From positions 1 to 64,000 of the forward strand of contig CBINDO010000001.1 in NCBI GenBank assembly GCA_966249405.1: DNA of 64,000 nucleotides, read 5' to 3'. The position numbers were made by a program, and so were the translations under genes. Of the stretch, positions 8,415 through 16,399 are shown one piece after another. Below the pieces are notes generated by a model that saw only the letters and a list, made by a program, of their open reading frames with translations, was not told where the DNA came from and did no database searches. Within the stretch, counting starts at the first letter, position 1. Every line of letters begins with the position of its first letter. The stretch is from SZUA-265 sp966249405 (lineage in GTDB: Bacteria; Myxococcota_A; Polyangia; Polyangiales; Polyangiaceae).

Positions 8415-10139
8415 ATGAGACATCGAGGGGGTGGTTCATCAATCCGCCTTGGGATCGGTCTGGGGGTCTTCTGTGCCGTGGTGGGATGTGGTCCGAGACT
8501 AGATCACAAACCGGACTCGACCACCGGGACGAGCGCCAGTGCGCCCGGTGCGTCGACTTCGACTTCCACGGGCACAACCACGACCGTGGCAGACTGTTCG
8601 AACGGCGTCGACTCAGCCTTGGTTTGCCTAGTCAGTGCCGAGCTGCCTCACGACGTCGATCCTGCTTTGCTGGAGCAGTTCCAAAAGCAAGGCAAGGCCG
8701 CTGAGGTCCAGAAGCTCTACGAACGCTTCTCCTGGCAGTCACTCGTGGCACTCCAGTGGCCCCGCGACGCGAGCGGCAAACCTGCGCGCGAATTGTCTGG
8801 GGCAGGCACTCCGACGTGGATGGGTTACAAGGAGAGCTTCCTCGTGTTTCAGCCAGACGGCGCCAAACCCGCGCCCTGGGACGCGCCGCGGACCGTGGCA
8901 AACGGCACGCCGACTCCGCTCATGGGAGCCTTACCCGAGTCCGTTCAGGCCAACGAGCGCTTGCTGTTCACGGTGGGCGCCAAGCCACGGCCCACCACAG
9001 CAGACGAGCTCAATCAGGCGTTCACGTTCCCGCTGTGGGATCAAAGCGGGAACGTGATCCACTACGAGATCCTGCTCAATCGGTCGGAGTTCGACTACCT
9101 GGTAACCAACGAGCTCTATAATCTCGATGGTCAGATATCGTTCGCAAAAAAGAATCCGGGCAAGGACTTGGATCCTACCAACTGCAACCACCCGAATCGC
9201 ACCGTCGTCGACATGCCGTCGGGGGCTTACAAAGCGGCCGAGGAGGGCGCAGTCGAGCTCAAGCTCGCTTGGAAGGTGTTGACAGAAAAAGACATTCCCG
9301 AGCGCTACGTTGTCGCCGAAGGACGCATCCCCGCCTCGGTCAAAGTCAGCGGCACTTGCGCCCAAGGAAACGTCTCGGCGTCGATCGAGGGGCAAGCGTG
9401 GAAGAAGGTACAGCTTGGTCTGGTCGGCTTGCACATCAGTCACAAAACGGTGAGCGGACCGCAGTGGGTTTGGTCGACCTTCGAGCAGGTAGACAATCTC
9501 GCCGTCGACGCTGTCGAGGCAGAGCGATACGCGGCACGCGGAAAACGCCTCGGCCCGACCTTCAACGATCCAACCTGCGACACGTGTTTGGTGAACAGCT
9601 GCGTGTTGCCTCCCGAGAAAAATCAGCTCCAACGCGTGATCCCAATTCCGCTGCAAACCGCGGAGTTGAATCGCGGCATGCAGAGCGAGCTGGCAAAAAG
9701 TGGCTCTGCGCTACAGTACTACGAGTTGGTTGGCGTTCAGTTCCCGACGGCCAAAGACGCCAATCCAACGAGCCCGCGGGCTGAGCCCAAGTGCAATGGG
9801 CCCGATGCTTTTCCCATCAATCTCCCAGAGAGCGTCGCCAACAAGCCGGGCGGGATGCCCCACCCCACGTTCTTGACGAACCTCACGATGGAGTCGTTCT
9901 TTCAGACGGGCAATCAACCCGCGTGTAACGAGGTGGAGAACGGCAATTGCCCGTCCAAGCTGCCGGCGAATGCACCTAATGTGTTCGCCACCGAGAGCTG
10001 CATGGGTTGCCATTCGTCGGCGGCGATTGCAGTAGGTGGAACGCCCAAGCCCGGCACCCAGCAAGGCGCAAAGTTTGGACATCAACTGACCGCGGACTTC
10101 AGCTGGTTGTTGCAACAAAAGGCCTACTGGAAGAAGTAG
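8415..10139 (+). CDS. c-haem lipoprotein, first gene of tyrosinase operon
   Basis: A 574-residue protein. A leader ending CAVVGC is followed by a Thr/Ser-rich linker, then a large domain with FSWQSLVALQWP, LKLAWKVL, LGLVGLHISHKT and WVWSTFEQVDN. Near the C-terminus is one c-type haem site, CMGCH (Cys529, Cys532, His533). I recall this block order in exported proteins annotated as cytochrome c family. ATG 8415 is preceded by AAGGG at 8404-8408; ATG 8409 lies on top of that site. The downstream membrane protein and tyrosinase follow at 32 and 20 bases, so it is likely an electron-transfer partner of the oxidase. Confidence 0.8.
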   Translation: MRHRGGGSSIRLGIGLGVFCAVVGCGPRLDHKPDSTTGTSASAPGASTSTSTGTTTTVADCSNGVDSALVCLVSAELPHDVDPALLEQFQKQGKAAEVQKLYERFSWQSLVALQWPRDASGKPARELSGAGTPTWMGYKESFLVFQPDGAKPAPWDAPRTVANGTPTPLMGALPESVQANERLLFTVGAKPRPTTADELNQAFTFPLWDQSGNVIHYEILLNRSEFDYLVTNELYNLDGQISFAKKNPGKDLDPTNCNHPNRTVVDMPSGAYKAAEEGAVELKLAWKVLTEKDIPERYVVAEGRIPASVKVSGTCAQGNVSASIEGQAWKKVQLGLVGLHISHKTVSGPQWVWSTFEQVDNLAVDAVEAERYAARGKRLGPTFNDPTCDTCLVNSCVLPPEKNQLQRVIPIPLQTAELNRGMQSELAKSGSALQYYELVGVQFPTAKDANPTSPRAEPKCNGPDAFPINLPESVANKPGGMPHPTFLTNLTMESFFQTGNQPACNEVENGNCPSKLPANAPNVFATESCMGCHSSAAIAVGGTPKPGTQQGAKFGHQLTADFSWLLQQKAYWKK

Positions 10140-10171
10140 TGCCAGCGAGTGCTTGCGAGGACCCAAGAGCA

Positions 10172-10867
10172 ATGGCGCAAACCGTCAATCGCAGTTCTGC
10201 TCGGATTGTGACTGGAGTCACGTTCGGGATCGTTGTCCAAGCGTATCTCCTCGCTCGAGCTCCCGGCTGGGACGCGAAATGGGCGGCCTGCTTCGTCGTG
10301 ATCGTGGGCGGAGCTGCGGCATGTCTCACGGCACGAACGAGACACTCGAACGCGCGGCCCCTCCTGGAGATGCTACTGGTTACTGGTAGCATCGGAGGAC
10401 TCGCCATGCTCCTGGGTTCCATGCTGGACGCACACTTTGCAACCGCCGGCACCGAAACCAGGCCGTCCTGTCACGCGGCTGTGGGTTCAAGCGCCGTGTT
10501 GGGGATGCCGGGACTCGGGTTCGATCTCGTTCCGGCGCTCAACTGGATGAATGGGCTGATGCTCGTGGCTTGTGTGGGCGGCTGCGTCTTCTTGTGTTCA
10601 CCACGAGGCAACTGCCAGTTCGGGAACTACTTTGACAGGTGCAAGACCCATGTCCTCCTCGCCGTAGGTATGTTGCTTGGCATGCCTCTCGGAGCGCACT
10701 TTGGCAGTCCTCTGCTCGGTCGGGCGTTTGGCGAGGTGGCGGGTATGCACCTAGCAATGGTGGGCGGAATGCTGCTCGGCGTGACGATGGTTTGGCCGCT
10801 GACCGCGCTCACTTTCACTCGATCGAAATCGCTCGCGTTCGCGCTGCGTCAAAGCGTCTCACGATAA
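10172..10867 (+). CDS. six-helix membrane protein of tyrosinase operon
   Basis: A 231-residue protein with about six hydrophobic helices. Several contain Met, His and Gly clusters, for example SMLDAHF, GMPLGAHFG and MHLAMVGGMLLG, and there are five Cys residues in the middle. No family is recognised with confidence. Lying between a c-haem lipoprotein and a copper enzyme, the Met/His clusters make a role in copper supply or in membrane electron transfer reasonable, but this is inference. ATG 10172 is chosen; the frame is open further upstream, over the end of the previous gene. The tyrosinase gene starts 20 bases after its stop. Confidence 0.7.
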   Translation: MAQTVNRSSARIVTGVTFGIVVQAYLLARAPGWDAKWAACFVVIVGGAAACLTARTRHSNARPLLEMLLVTGSIGGLAMLLGSMLDAHFATAGTETRPSCHAAVGSSAVLGMPGLGFDLVPALNWMNGLMLVACVGGCVFLCSPRGNCQFGNYFDRCKTHVLLAVGMLLGMPLGAHFGSPLLGRAFGEVAGMHLAMVGGMLLGVTMVWPLTALTFTRSKSLAFALRQSVSR

Positions 10868-10887
10868 CCAAACACGAGGAATGATTC

Positions 10888-12441
10888 ATGACACAATCCA
10901 ACGGCACGTCGCCCACCTGGTATGGCGACATCAAAGACAAGTTCACGCCCGGTGACATCGGTTGCATGCAGAGCGTGATGGGCAAAGCCTTCAACTTGGG
11001 GAGCTATCAGTTCGTCGTAGAGCATGCGAGTCAAATTTATCAGGTCGTTGCCAGCGGCTACATGCCCAAGAATGGGACTCCGTGGTCAGCAGAATGGGTG
11101 ACGACGTTTCGCAACTGGATCGCAGCGGGCTTTCCCGAAGGCACACCCCCTGCACGTTCTGCCCATGCCCCTGGATCGCTCAAAGCAGCGCTGACGGCGA
11201 CCCGTGTCCGTAAAGACATTCGCGATCTCGACCCCACGGAAATCGCCACACTGAGCAAAGCCTTCAAAGGCATCATGGCCCTTCCTCCAAGTGACCCGAA
11301 CAGCTACTTCCACGTGGCGGGGATCCACTGGTTGCCTGCCCCCGACTTCTTCTGCATGCATCACGATCCGGGGTTCTTGTCTTGGCACCGCGCCTATCAA
11401 ATCGTTTTCGAAGACGCGCTTCGCAGCATCCCAGGTTGCGAGAACGTCACGATGCCGTACTGGGACATCACGATGCAGGAACCTCTGCCCCAGTGGTTGT
11501 TCGATGCGCCGTTCGACAGCTACACGTTTCCGCAGGATGTTGGGCCAGGTGAATACAAAAAAGGCTACAAGACGCAGCGGAACACCGCTGAGCAGATTCT
11601 GAAGAACCTAGCCGGTCCTGGAGCGGGTCCCCAAGACGTCTTCCAGGACGTATCGCGCGCGATGGCGTCGGACACCTGGGAGAATTTCAACGGCTTCTTC
11701 GCCGACGCCGACAACGACACGCTGATCGCCGGCCACGACAACGGGCACAATTCGACTGGACCAACGATGTCAGATCAGAGCGTCGCCGCTTTCGATCCGA
11801 TATTCTGGTTCTTCCACGGCAACTGGGACCGGGTGTTTTGGGAGTGGCAGAAGGCAAAAAACGCCACGGACCAAGAGGGCATGTTGAGCCGCGTCGCGGG
11901 CGACCAGGCGAGTTATGACATGTTCACCGATTCGGTGGTGGCTCAACTGGCGCCATTCACGGGAATGAAGCCCGAGTTGAACGCGATTGGGCTATTGGAC
12001 TTGACCGCAATGGGTATCGATTATGCTCCGGCATCCAAGAAAGCCTCCGCCGCAATGAAGTCGAGTTCGCAGCCAGTGGCCCGCGGACGCAGATCCGTGC
12101 ATGCGGCAGAGAGTTTCACGATCGACACGCAGCAGGCTCACGTCCGCGTGGGTGGCATCAATCGACTCAAGATCCCAGGTAGCTTCCAGGTCGACCTGTT
12201 GCGGGACGGCAAGAGCGTGGCCAGCACATCGTTCTTCCAGCCCAGCAACGTGAAGCAGTGCCCCAATTGCATCAAGCACGCCGACGCGCACTTCGACTTC
12301 AAACTACCGCAAGCGACGCTGGCCGGGGGCAAGCTCAGTGTCTCGGTGACGCTCCTCGGCACGCAAGCCGGAACGCCCATACCGCTCGCCAGCCTCGGCA
12401 ATCCCACGCTCGAAGTACGCCTACCCCTGTTCAGGGATTGA
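10888..12441 (+). CDS. tyrosinase-family copper oxidase with extra N-terminal domain
   Basis: A 517-residue type-3 copper protein. CuA ligands are visible in GIHWLPAPDFFCMHHDPGF and SWHRAY (His147, His158/159, His167). CuB ligands are in GHDNGHNS and FFHGNWD (His283, His287, His310). Residues ~10-90 form a separate small domain (DKFTPGDIGCMQ... to WIAAGFPEG) that I have seen as a stand-alone or fused module. After the copper domain a ~100-residue beta-type C-terminal domain resembles the shielding domain of plant polyphenol oxidases. No signal peptide is seen, so export, if any, is not by a plain Sec leader. It oxidises phenols to quinones; the natural substrate is unknown. Confidence 0.9.
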   Translation: MTQSNGTSPTWYGDIKDKFTPGDIGCMQSVMGKAFNLGSYQFVVEHASQIYQVVASGYMPKNGTPWSAEWVTTFRNWIAAGFPEGTPPARSAHAPGSLKAALTATRVRKDIRDLDPTEIATLSKAFKGIMALPPSDPNSYFHVAGIHWLPAPDFFCMHHDPGFLSWHRAYQIVFEDALRSIPGCENVTMPYWDITMQEPLPQWLFDAPFDSYTFPQDVGPGEYKKGYKTQRNTAEQILKNLAGPGAGPQDVFQDVSRAMASDTWENFNGFFADADNDTLIAGHDNGHNSTGPTMSDQSVAAFDPIFWFFHGNWDRVFWEWQKAKNATDQEGMLSRVAGDQASYDMFTDSVVAQLAPFTGMKPELNAIGLLDLTAMGIDYAPASKKASAAMKSSSQPVARGRRSVHAAESFTIDTQQAHVRVGGINRLKIPGSFQVDLLRDGKSVASTSFFQPSNVKQCPNCIKHADAHFDFKLPQATLAGGKLSVSVTLLGTQAGTPIPLASLGNPTLEVRLPLFRD

Positions 12442-12827
12442 CGCACCCGTAAGCGTCGGAGTTCGGCAGTTTCGATGAAGAAGCTGCCGAACGTGACGTC
12501 CTTCGATCGTCGGTACCCATTCGGTCAACGACGGGAACGCCTTCCAGAGCTTGTCCGGCAACGCGTCAAGCAATCCTTCGAGGGTGACAGCCATGGTGTA
12601 CCGCTGCACGGGCCAAGCAAACTCGCGCAAGTTCTGGTGAAACCCCATACGACAGCAACAGCCCCTTCCCGCCGGCCTCATGGCGAACACGTGGGGCGGA
12701 CTACGTATCCTTCGCCCTCTGCGCGAATGCGGGCCCGACGCACCGCTCTCGGGGTTGGGAGCAACGTTGAGGAGTCTGGCAAACAAGCGCCGCTGTGCTA
12801 CGACGCGGCGTGGCAAACCCGAGAGCA
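12442..12827. other. intergenic stretch, no convincing gene
   Basis: Apart from the hairpin at 12461-12492, only weak open frames are present. One short minus-strand frame, 12421-12594, starts MAVTLEGLLDALPDKLW and looks slightly protein-like. It overlaps both the tyrosinase end and the hairpin, so it is not called. Confidence 0.4.
12461..12492 (+). terminator. hairpin after tyrosinase gene
   Basis: GTTCGGCAG (12461-12469) pairs perfectly with CTGCCGAAC (12484-12492), 20 bases past the tyrosinase stop. No T-run follows, so a Rho-independent terminator is plausible but not proven. Confidence 0.55.
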
Positions 12828-13295
12828 ATGGTCCCCTGCAAAGCGTGCGCACGGCACATTCGCGAACTGGAGACTACATGCCCATTTTGCAGAAGCGCGG
12901 CGGCGCCAAGCGTCTCGGTGGCTGGCGGTCGACTCCCAAGACTAGCGGGGATAGGTCATGCGTCGAGGGCAGTGTTGCTCGCAGTTGAAGCTTTGGCACA
13001 AGTTGCCTGCAGGTCCACATCGACTCAGTCCGGTGAAGGCCGGGAACTGTCTGCTGAGGTTACTGCAACACAGCATGAGACGGCTCAGGGCAAACGCGAC
13101 AACCCGGATACCTCATCTACCGAAGATGAGTATACCGACAATCAGCGAATGAACAAGATTGCAGTGTATGGGGCGCCGCCCGCGCCGTCGGAGCTGCTCG
13201 AGGCGATAGAGCGGCTAGAGCGCCCTAAAGGTAAATCGCTGCGTGCGAAATGCTCCACCGACGATCCATCCTGCACGAACCGGCAGAGGCGCTAA
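12828..13295 (+). CDS. zinc-ribbon plus lipobox-like small protein
   Basis: A 155-residue protein starting MVPCKACARHIRE and carrying CKAC-x11-CPFC, a four-Cys zinc ribbon, in the first 25 residues. It then has a hydrophobic stretch ending VACRST and a Ser/Thr/Glu-rich tail containing IAVYGAPPAPSE. The same order (zinc ribbon, hydrophobic segment ending in Cys, low-complexity region, YGAPP) is familiar from small myxobacterial proteins, so I think it is a real gene. An upstream GTG at 12795 would add 11 residues. How a cytoplasmic zinc ribbon and a lipobox-like segment coexist in one chain is unexplained. Confidence 0.6.
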   Translation: MVPCKACARHIRELETTCPFCRSAAAPSVSVAGGRLPRLAGIGHASRAVLLAVEALAQVACRSTSTQSGEGRELSAEVTATQHETAQGKRDNPDTSSTEDEYTDNQRMNKIAVYGAPPAPSELLEAIERLERPKGKSLRAKCSTDDPSCTNRQRR

Positions 13296-13786
13296 CCCGG
13301 CGCGGCGCACTCTAACGGATTTCTATTAAGCTGCTAGCCCTTCACCCCCTCGAAGAACCTATGTCTCGAACTTGACTGTCGGACTCAGGGTGTGAGTTAG
13401 ACGCCGCTTGTTAACGCTACCCCTATTCGGTCTGTTTGGGGCGGTGTTCACGCTCAACCTAGTCTCGAGGAAGCATGAGCGTCGAGATGCGCTGCGATAA
13501 AGAAGCAACCCGACCGCAAATACGCAGGCACATGTTTGGCGCTCCAGGTAGCACGTCTTGCCGCTTCCAAGAGCCATGTGACCTCGTCGGCTTCAGCCGC
13601 TGGGGTGCCTTTGGAGGAGTCGGAGGCCGTCGTAATCGCTGAACCAATGATACCAGACATCGAACGTCTCCTTGTAGACTGCCAAAAACAGCTTCTTGCC
13701 ACGTGTGAAGCGGTCCGGGCCTTCGGCGAAGTTGCCCGAGTGCGAAAGTGGTTGCGCGTATGTCTAAACTGACATAAGGTGGAAGT
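13296..13786. other. gene-poor stretch before the toxin-antitoxin pair
   Basis: There are no convincing coding regions. Open frames on both strands (for example 13536-13772 plus and 13459-13803 minus) have no recognisable domain. The region is less GC-rich than its surroundings, with short T- and A-rich patches near 13310-13340. It may contain decayed genes. Confidence 0.4.
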
Positions 13787-14134
13787 GTGTCGCTCAAACA
13801 CAAGCCATTGGTGTGGTTGCGCGGCGAGGTTAAGACTCCCCCGTTTTCGCCCGAAGCTCGGATCGAGGCTGGCTACCTGCTGCGACAGCTACAGGCGGGG
13901 CAGTTGATCGGGATGCCACACTCGCGACCGATGCCGAGTATCGGCGCGCGATGCCATGAGCTGAGAATTCAGGACGCGGACAAGACGTGGCGTGTGATGT
14001 ACCGGGTGGACAGCGACGCGATCGTGATAGCGGAGGTCTTCTCGAAGGCGACGCGGGCCACGCCCGCCAGCGTGATTGCAGTGTGTAAACAGCGACTGAA
14101 GGCCTACGACCAAGTTTTGAAAGGCAGAGACTGA
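13787..14134 (+). CDS. RelE/HigB-like toxin of type II TA pair
   Basis: A 115-residue basic protein resembling the phage-derived Gp49/HigB branch of the RelE/ParE fold. It has PPFSPEARIEAGYLLRQLQAG, then RCHELRIQDADKTWRVMYRVD (the usual strand run) and IAEVFSKATRATPASVIAVCKQRLKAYD at the end. Such toxins are ribosome-dependent or free mRNA interferases. Its stop at 14134 is one base from the ATG of an XRE-type antitoxin. The toxin-first order matches higBA-type modules. The initiation codon is GTG 13787; no strong ribosome site was seen. Confidence 0.82.
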   Translation: MSLKHKPLVWLRGEVKTPPFSPEARIEAGYLLRQLQAGQLIGMPHSRPMPSIGARCHELRIQDADKTWRVMYRVDSDAIVIAEVFSKATRATPASVIAVCKQRLKAYDQVLKGRD

Positions 14135-14135
14135 G

Positions 14136-14468
14136 ATGGACCGAGCCAAGAAGAGTCGACTAGAGAAGGCTGGTTGGGCTGTTGTAGACGCCAGTGAATT
14201 TCTCGGGCTGACGCCGGCAGAGGAAGAGCTCGTGGAGATGAAGCTCGCCTTGAGTGCGCGGCTAAGGAAGACCCGAGAGCAGCAGCAAATGACCCAGGGC
14301 GAACTGGCCAAACTGATGGGGTCAAGCCAATCGAGAGTGGCGAAGATGGAGGCCGGCGATCCGGGCGTTACGATGGACCTGCTGGTTCAAGGCTTGCTGG
14401 CGGCGGGCGTGAGCCGAAAGGAGATTGCGAAGGCACTTGCAAGTCCGGTGCGCAAGAAGGCTTCGTGA
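14136..14468 (+). CDS. XRE-family antitoxin
   Basis: A 110-residue protein. Residues ~45-85 form a helix-turn-helix (TREQQQMTQGELAKLMGSSQSRVAKME) of the Cro/CI type, followed by a short C-terminal helical segment. The N-terminal ~40 residues (GWAVVDASEFLGLTPAEEELVEM) are the usual extension of antitoxins paired with Gp49/HigB toxins. It probably neutralises the upstream toxin and represses the shared promoter. Its ATG lies one base after the toxin stop, so translation is likely coupled. Confidence 0.85.
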   Translation: MDRAKKSRLEKAGWAVVDASEFLGLTPAEEELVEMKLALSARLRKTREQQQMTQGELAKLMGSSQSRVAKMEAGDPGVTMDLLVQGLLAAGVSRKEIAKALASPVRKKAS

Positions 14469-14657
14469 GCAGGCTACGTCAACCGAACTTCACCCAATTA
14501 GCGCGGGCTCGGTGCCCGTTTCACGAGAACGCACGGAGTTCGGCGGCGCCCAACGGATTGGCATTCATCTGGAGGCCACACGAGAGGTGCAATGCCGTGT
14601 TGGGTGGCCCGGGAGTGCGTGACACTCGCTTCCTACCGGACTAGGATTCGTGCGAAC

Positions 14658-15551
14658 ATGAGTCGCTCCGAGCAGATGTCGAGCATGAAAGAGCTAGCAG
14701 AGCAGTATCGGCTGTCGGTTGGGAGGCTGCTGGGTCCTGCGCAGTTCGCTTTGGCACATAGCTGGAACGAAAGCAGCCCGGAAGTTTGGCGTGTCAGCGG
14801 GAGAGAGAGTCACTACGCGCTGAAGGTACATCGAACGGCCAACAAGTACACGCAAGAGCGAGAGGCATACGCGCGGTGGCTGCCGGGCTTGGACGGTTTT
14901 GCTTCGCACGCGCCTGAGCTGATGGCCTGCTTCGACGACGCCCCTGGTGCGTTGCTAATGTCGTGGATTAACGGCGACATCATGAGCAGAGTCACCTTGA
15001 CGAGAGAACAGGAGTCCACGTTATACGAGCAGGCCGGGCACTGTCTTGCGAAGTTACATCGTGCACAAGTGGGATTGGAACTCATCGCGACACATCACGA
15101 CAAGGTGCGGAGGAAAGCAGCTGCGCGCGCGGAGGCGCTCAGGGAGATCATTGGCAAGGACGTTTCTGACTGGGCCCTAACCATGATTGACTTGGACGCT
15201 TGGGACAGAATCCCGGTGGGATATTGTCATCGTGACTATTCACCTCGGAACTGGATGGTAAGTTTGGGCAAGGACGGTTGGCGACTTTCTGTGATCGACT
15301 TTGAACACGCCGATGTCGACCACCTCCCAGTGGACGTGATGAAGTTATGGGATGGTCCGTTTATCGGACACGCCGAACGGTCGTCTGCATTCTACAGGGG
15401 ATACGGCATCGACGAGGAGGAACATGTCACGGCAGTCCGCCTCCTCGCCGTCTCTCACGGATTGGCGATCGTCAACTGGAGTTTTGGCGACAGGAGATCA
15501 AGGCTACCTTCGACATGGGCAGGAATTCTTGATGCGTTGCTCGCGCGATGA
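14658..15551 (+). CDS. aminoglycoside-phosphotransferase-like (APH) kinase
   Basis: A 297-residue protein with the APH/choline-kinase fold. There is an N-lobe lysine in ALKVHRT (~Lys56), the catalytic loop HRDYSPRNW (His191, Asp193, Asn198) and the metal-binding Asp in VIDFEHAD (~Asp214). It phosphorylates a small molecule; the family also includes antibiotic, choline, thiamine and homoserine kinases, so resistance should not be assumed. ATG 14658 (MSRSEQM) is chosen over an upstream TTG/GTG in the same frame. It follows the toxin-antitoxin pair in a looser, possibly acquired region. Confidence 0.78.
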   Translation: MSRSEQMSSMKELAEQYRLSVGRLLGPAQFALAHSWNESSPEVWRVSGRESHYALKVHRTANKYTQEREAYARWLPGLDGFASHAPELMACFDDAPGALLMSWINGDIMSRVTLTREQESTLYEQAGHCLAKLHRAQVGLELIATHHDKVRRKAAARAEALREIIGKDVSDWALTMIDLDAWDRIPVGYCHRDYSPRNWMVSLGKDGWRLSVIDFEHADVDHLPVDVMKLWDGPFIGHAERSSAFYRGYGIDEEEHVTAVRLLAVSHGLAIVNWSFGDRRSRLPSTWAGILDALLAR

Positions 15552-15740
15552 CAACTGGATGAAGGGCCGCAAGTGAGAGCGACGTGCCGCGCGGTCGAGG
15601 TTTGGCCCCGCTGACGGCCATCGATTGAGCGTAAAACGACCGCATGGAAACATTCCTCATCGACGACGGATGAGCGACGTTCTCATCGACTTCAACCACA
15701 GGCCCTACGGACTCGTCCCCAATTCCAAACGAATCTTCCC

Positions 15741-16280
15741 TCAATTCGAAGCTGGGCCGCACTCGTCAGGAAGGGGAGACAACGCCGTTGGGCTGCAGTA
15801 CGCAAGCACCTCTTCTTGGTCCTCAACGGGACAAGGCAGCGACTCGGTGGTGCAGCTGTCGCGCATGACACCTCCTTGGACACAACGCATCCAGGTGTTG
15901 CAGGTGTAGCCGTTCATGTCTTGATTTTGGGCGAGACTGAACGTTGCATAACGGCCATCCGCACATTGCCACGCCGCCTCACACTTGGCGTCTTCGGTGG
16001 AGAAGGTGTAAGCGCATGAAGGATCGACGGTGGGCGGCGGAAGCACGCACGGATCGGTGTCTGCCGACGAGGACTGCTGCTGGGGATCGGCGGCGGCAGG
16101 TTGAGGTGTTTGCCCTTGGCCGAACGCCCCTTCTGCGTACTCGTAGGCGATGTCGGCGCGTCCGCCACACGCGGATAGCGGGACTGAGAGCGTTGCCCAG
16201 GCGAGCAGCGCGATGAATGGTGCCCTGATCGGGGACTGTCGTGCGTGGGGAGTTGCGAGATCGTTGCGCTGGTTGGTCAT
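15741..16280 (-). CDS. Cys-rich lipoprotein of unknown function
   Basis: A 179-residue protein with a signal helix (APFIALLAWATLSVPLSAC) ending in a lipobox, followed by a Gln/Pro/Ala linker. The ~95-residue domain has eight or nine Cys (DPSCAYTF, KCEAAWQC, YTCNTWMRCVQGG, DSCTTESLPC). The spacing suggests a disulfide-stabilised exported domain; I do not recognise the family. It is transcribed away from the exported protein at 16400, so the ~120 bases between them should hold both promoters. Confidence 0.75.
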   Translation of the reverse strand: MTNQRNDLATPHARQSPIRAPFIALLAWATLSVPLSACGGRADIAYEYAEGAFGQGQTPQPAAADPQQQSSSADTDPCVLPPPTVDPSCAYTFSTEDAKCEAAWQCADGRYATFSLAQNQDMNGYTCNTWMRCVQGGVMRDSCTTESLPCPVEDQEEVLAYCSPTALSPLPDECGPASN

Positions 16281-16399
16281 GCTGGCTGAGTCCCGCTGGA
16301 CTAGGGGATCCTTCAGTGGGTCGGGGAAAAAGTCGAGCTACGGCTCGGCGGCGCAGGTTTCTCGGCGTGGACCGTCGCAATGAGGTAAACCAGATCGTC

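Noticed and set aside
12421..12594. Short minus-strand frame starting MAVTLEGLLDALPDKLW
   Set aside because: It looks mildly protein-like but overlaps the tyrosinase 3' end and its terminator-like hairpin, and no family is recognised.
13459..13803. Minus-strand frames before the toxin-antitoxin pair
   Set aside because: No domain, no start signal and they overlap the toxin start.
14658..15551. APH-like kinase as an antibiotic resistance gene
   Set aside because: Motifs only show the APH/choline kinase fold; many members phosphorylate ordinary metabolites.
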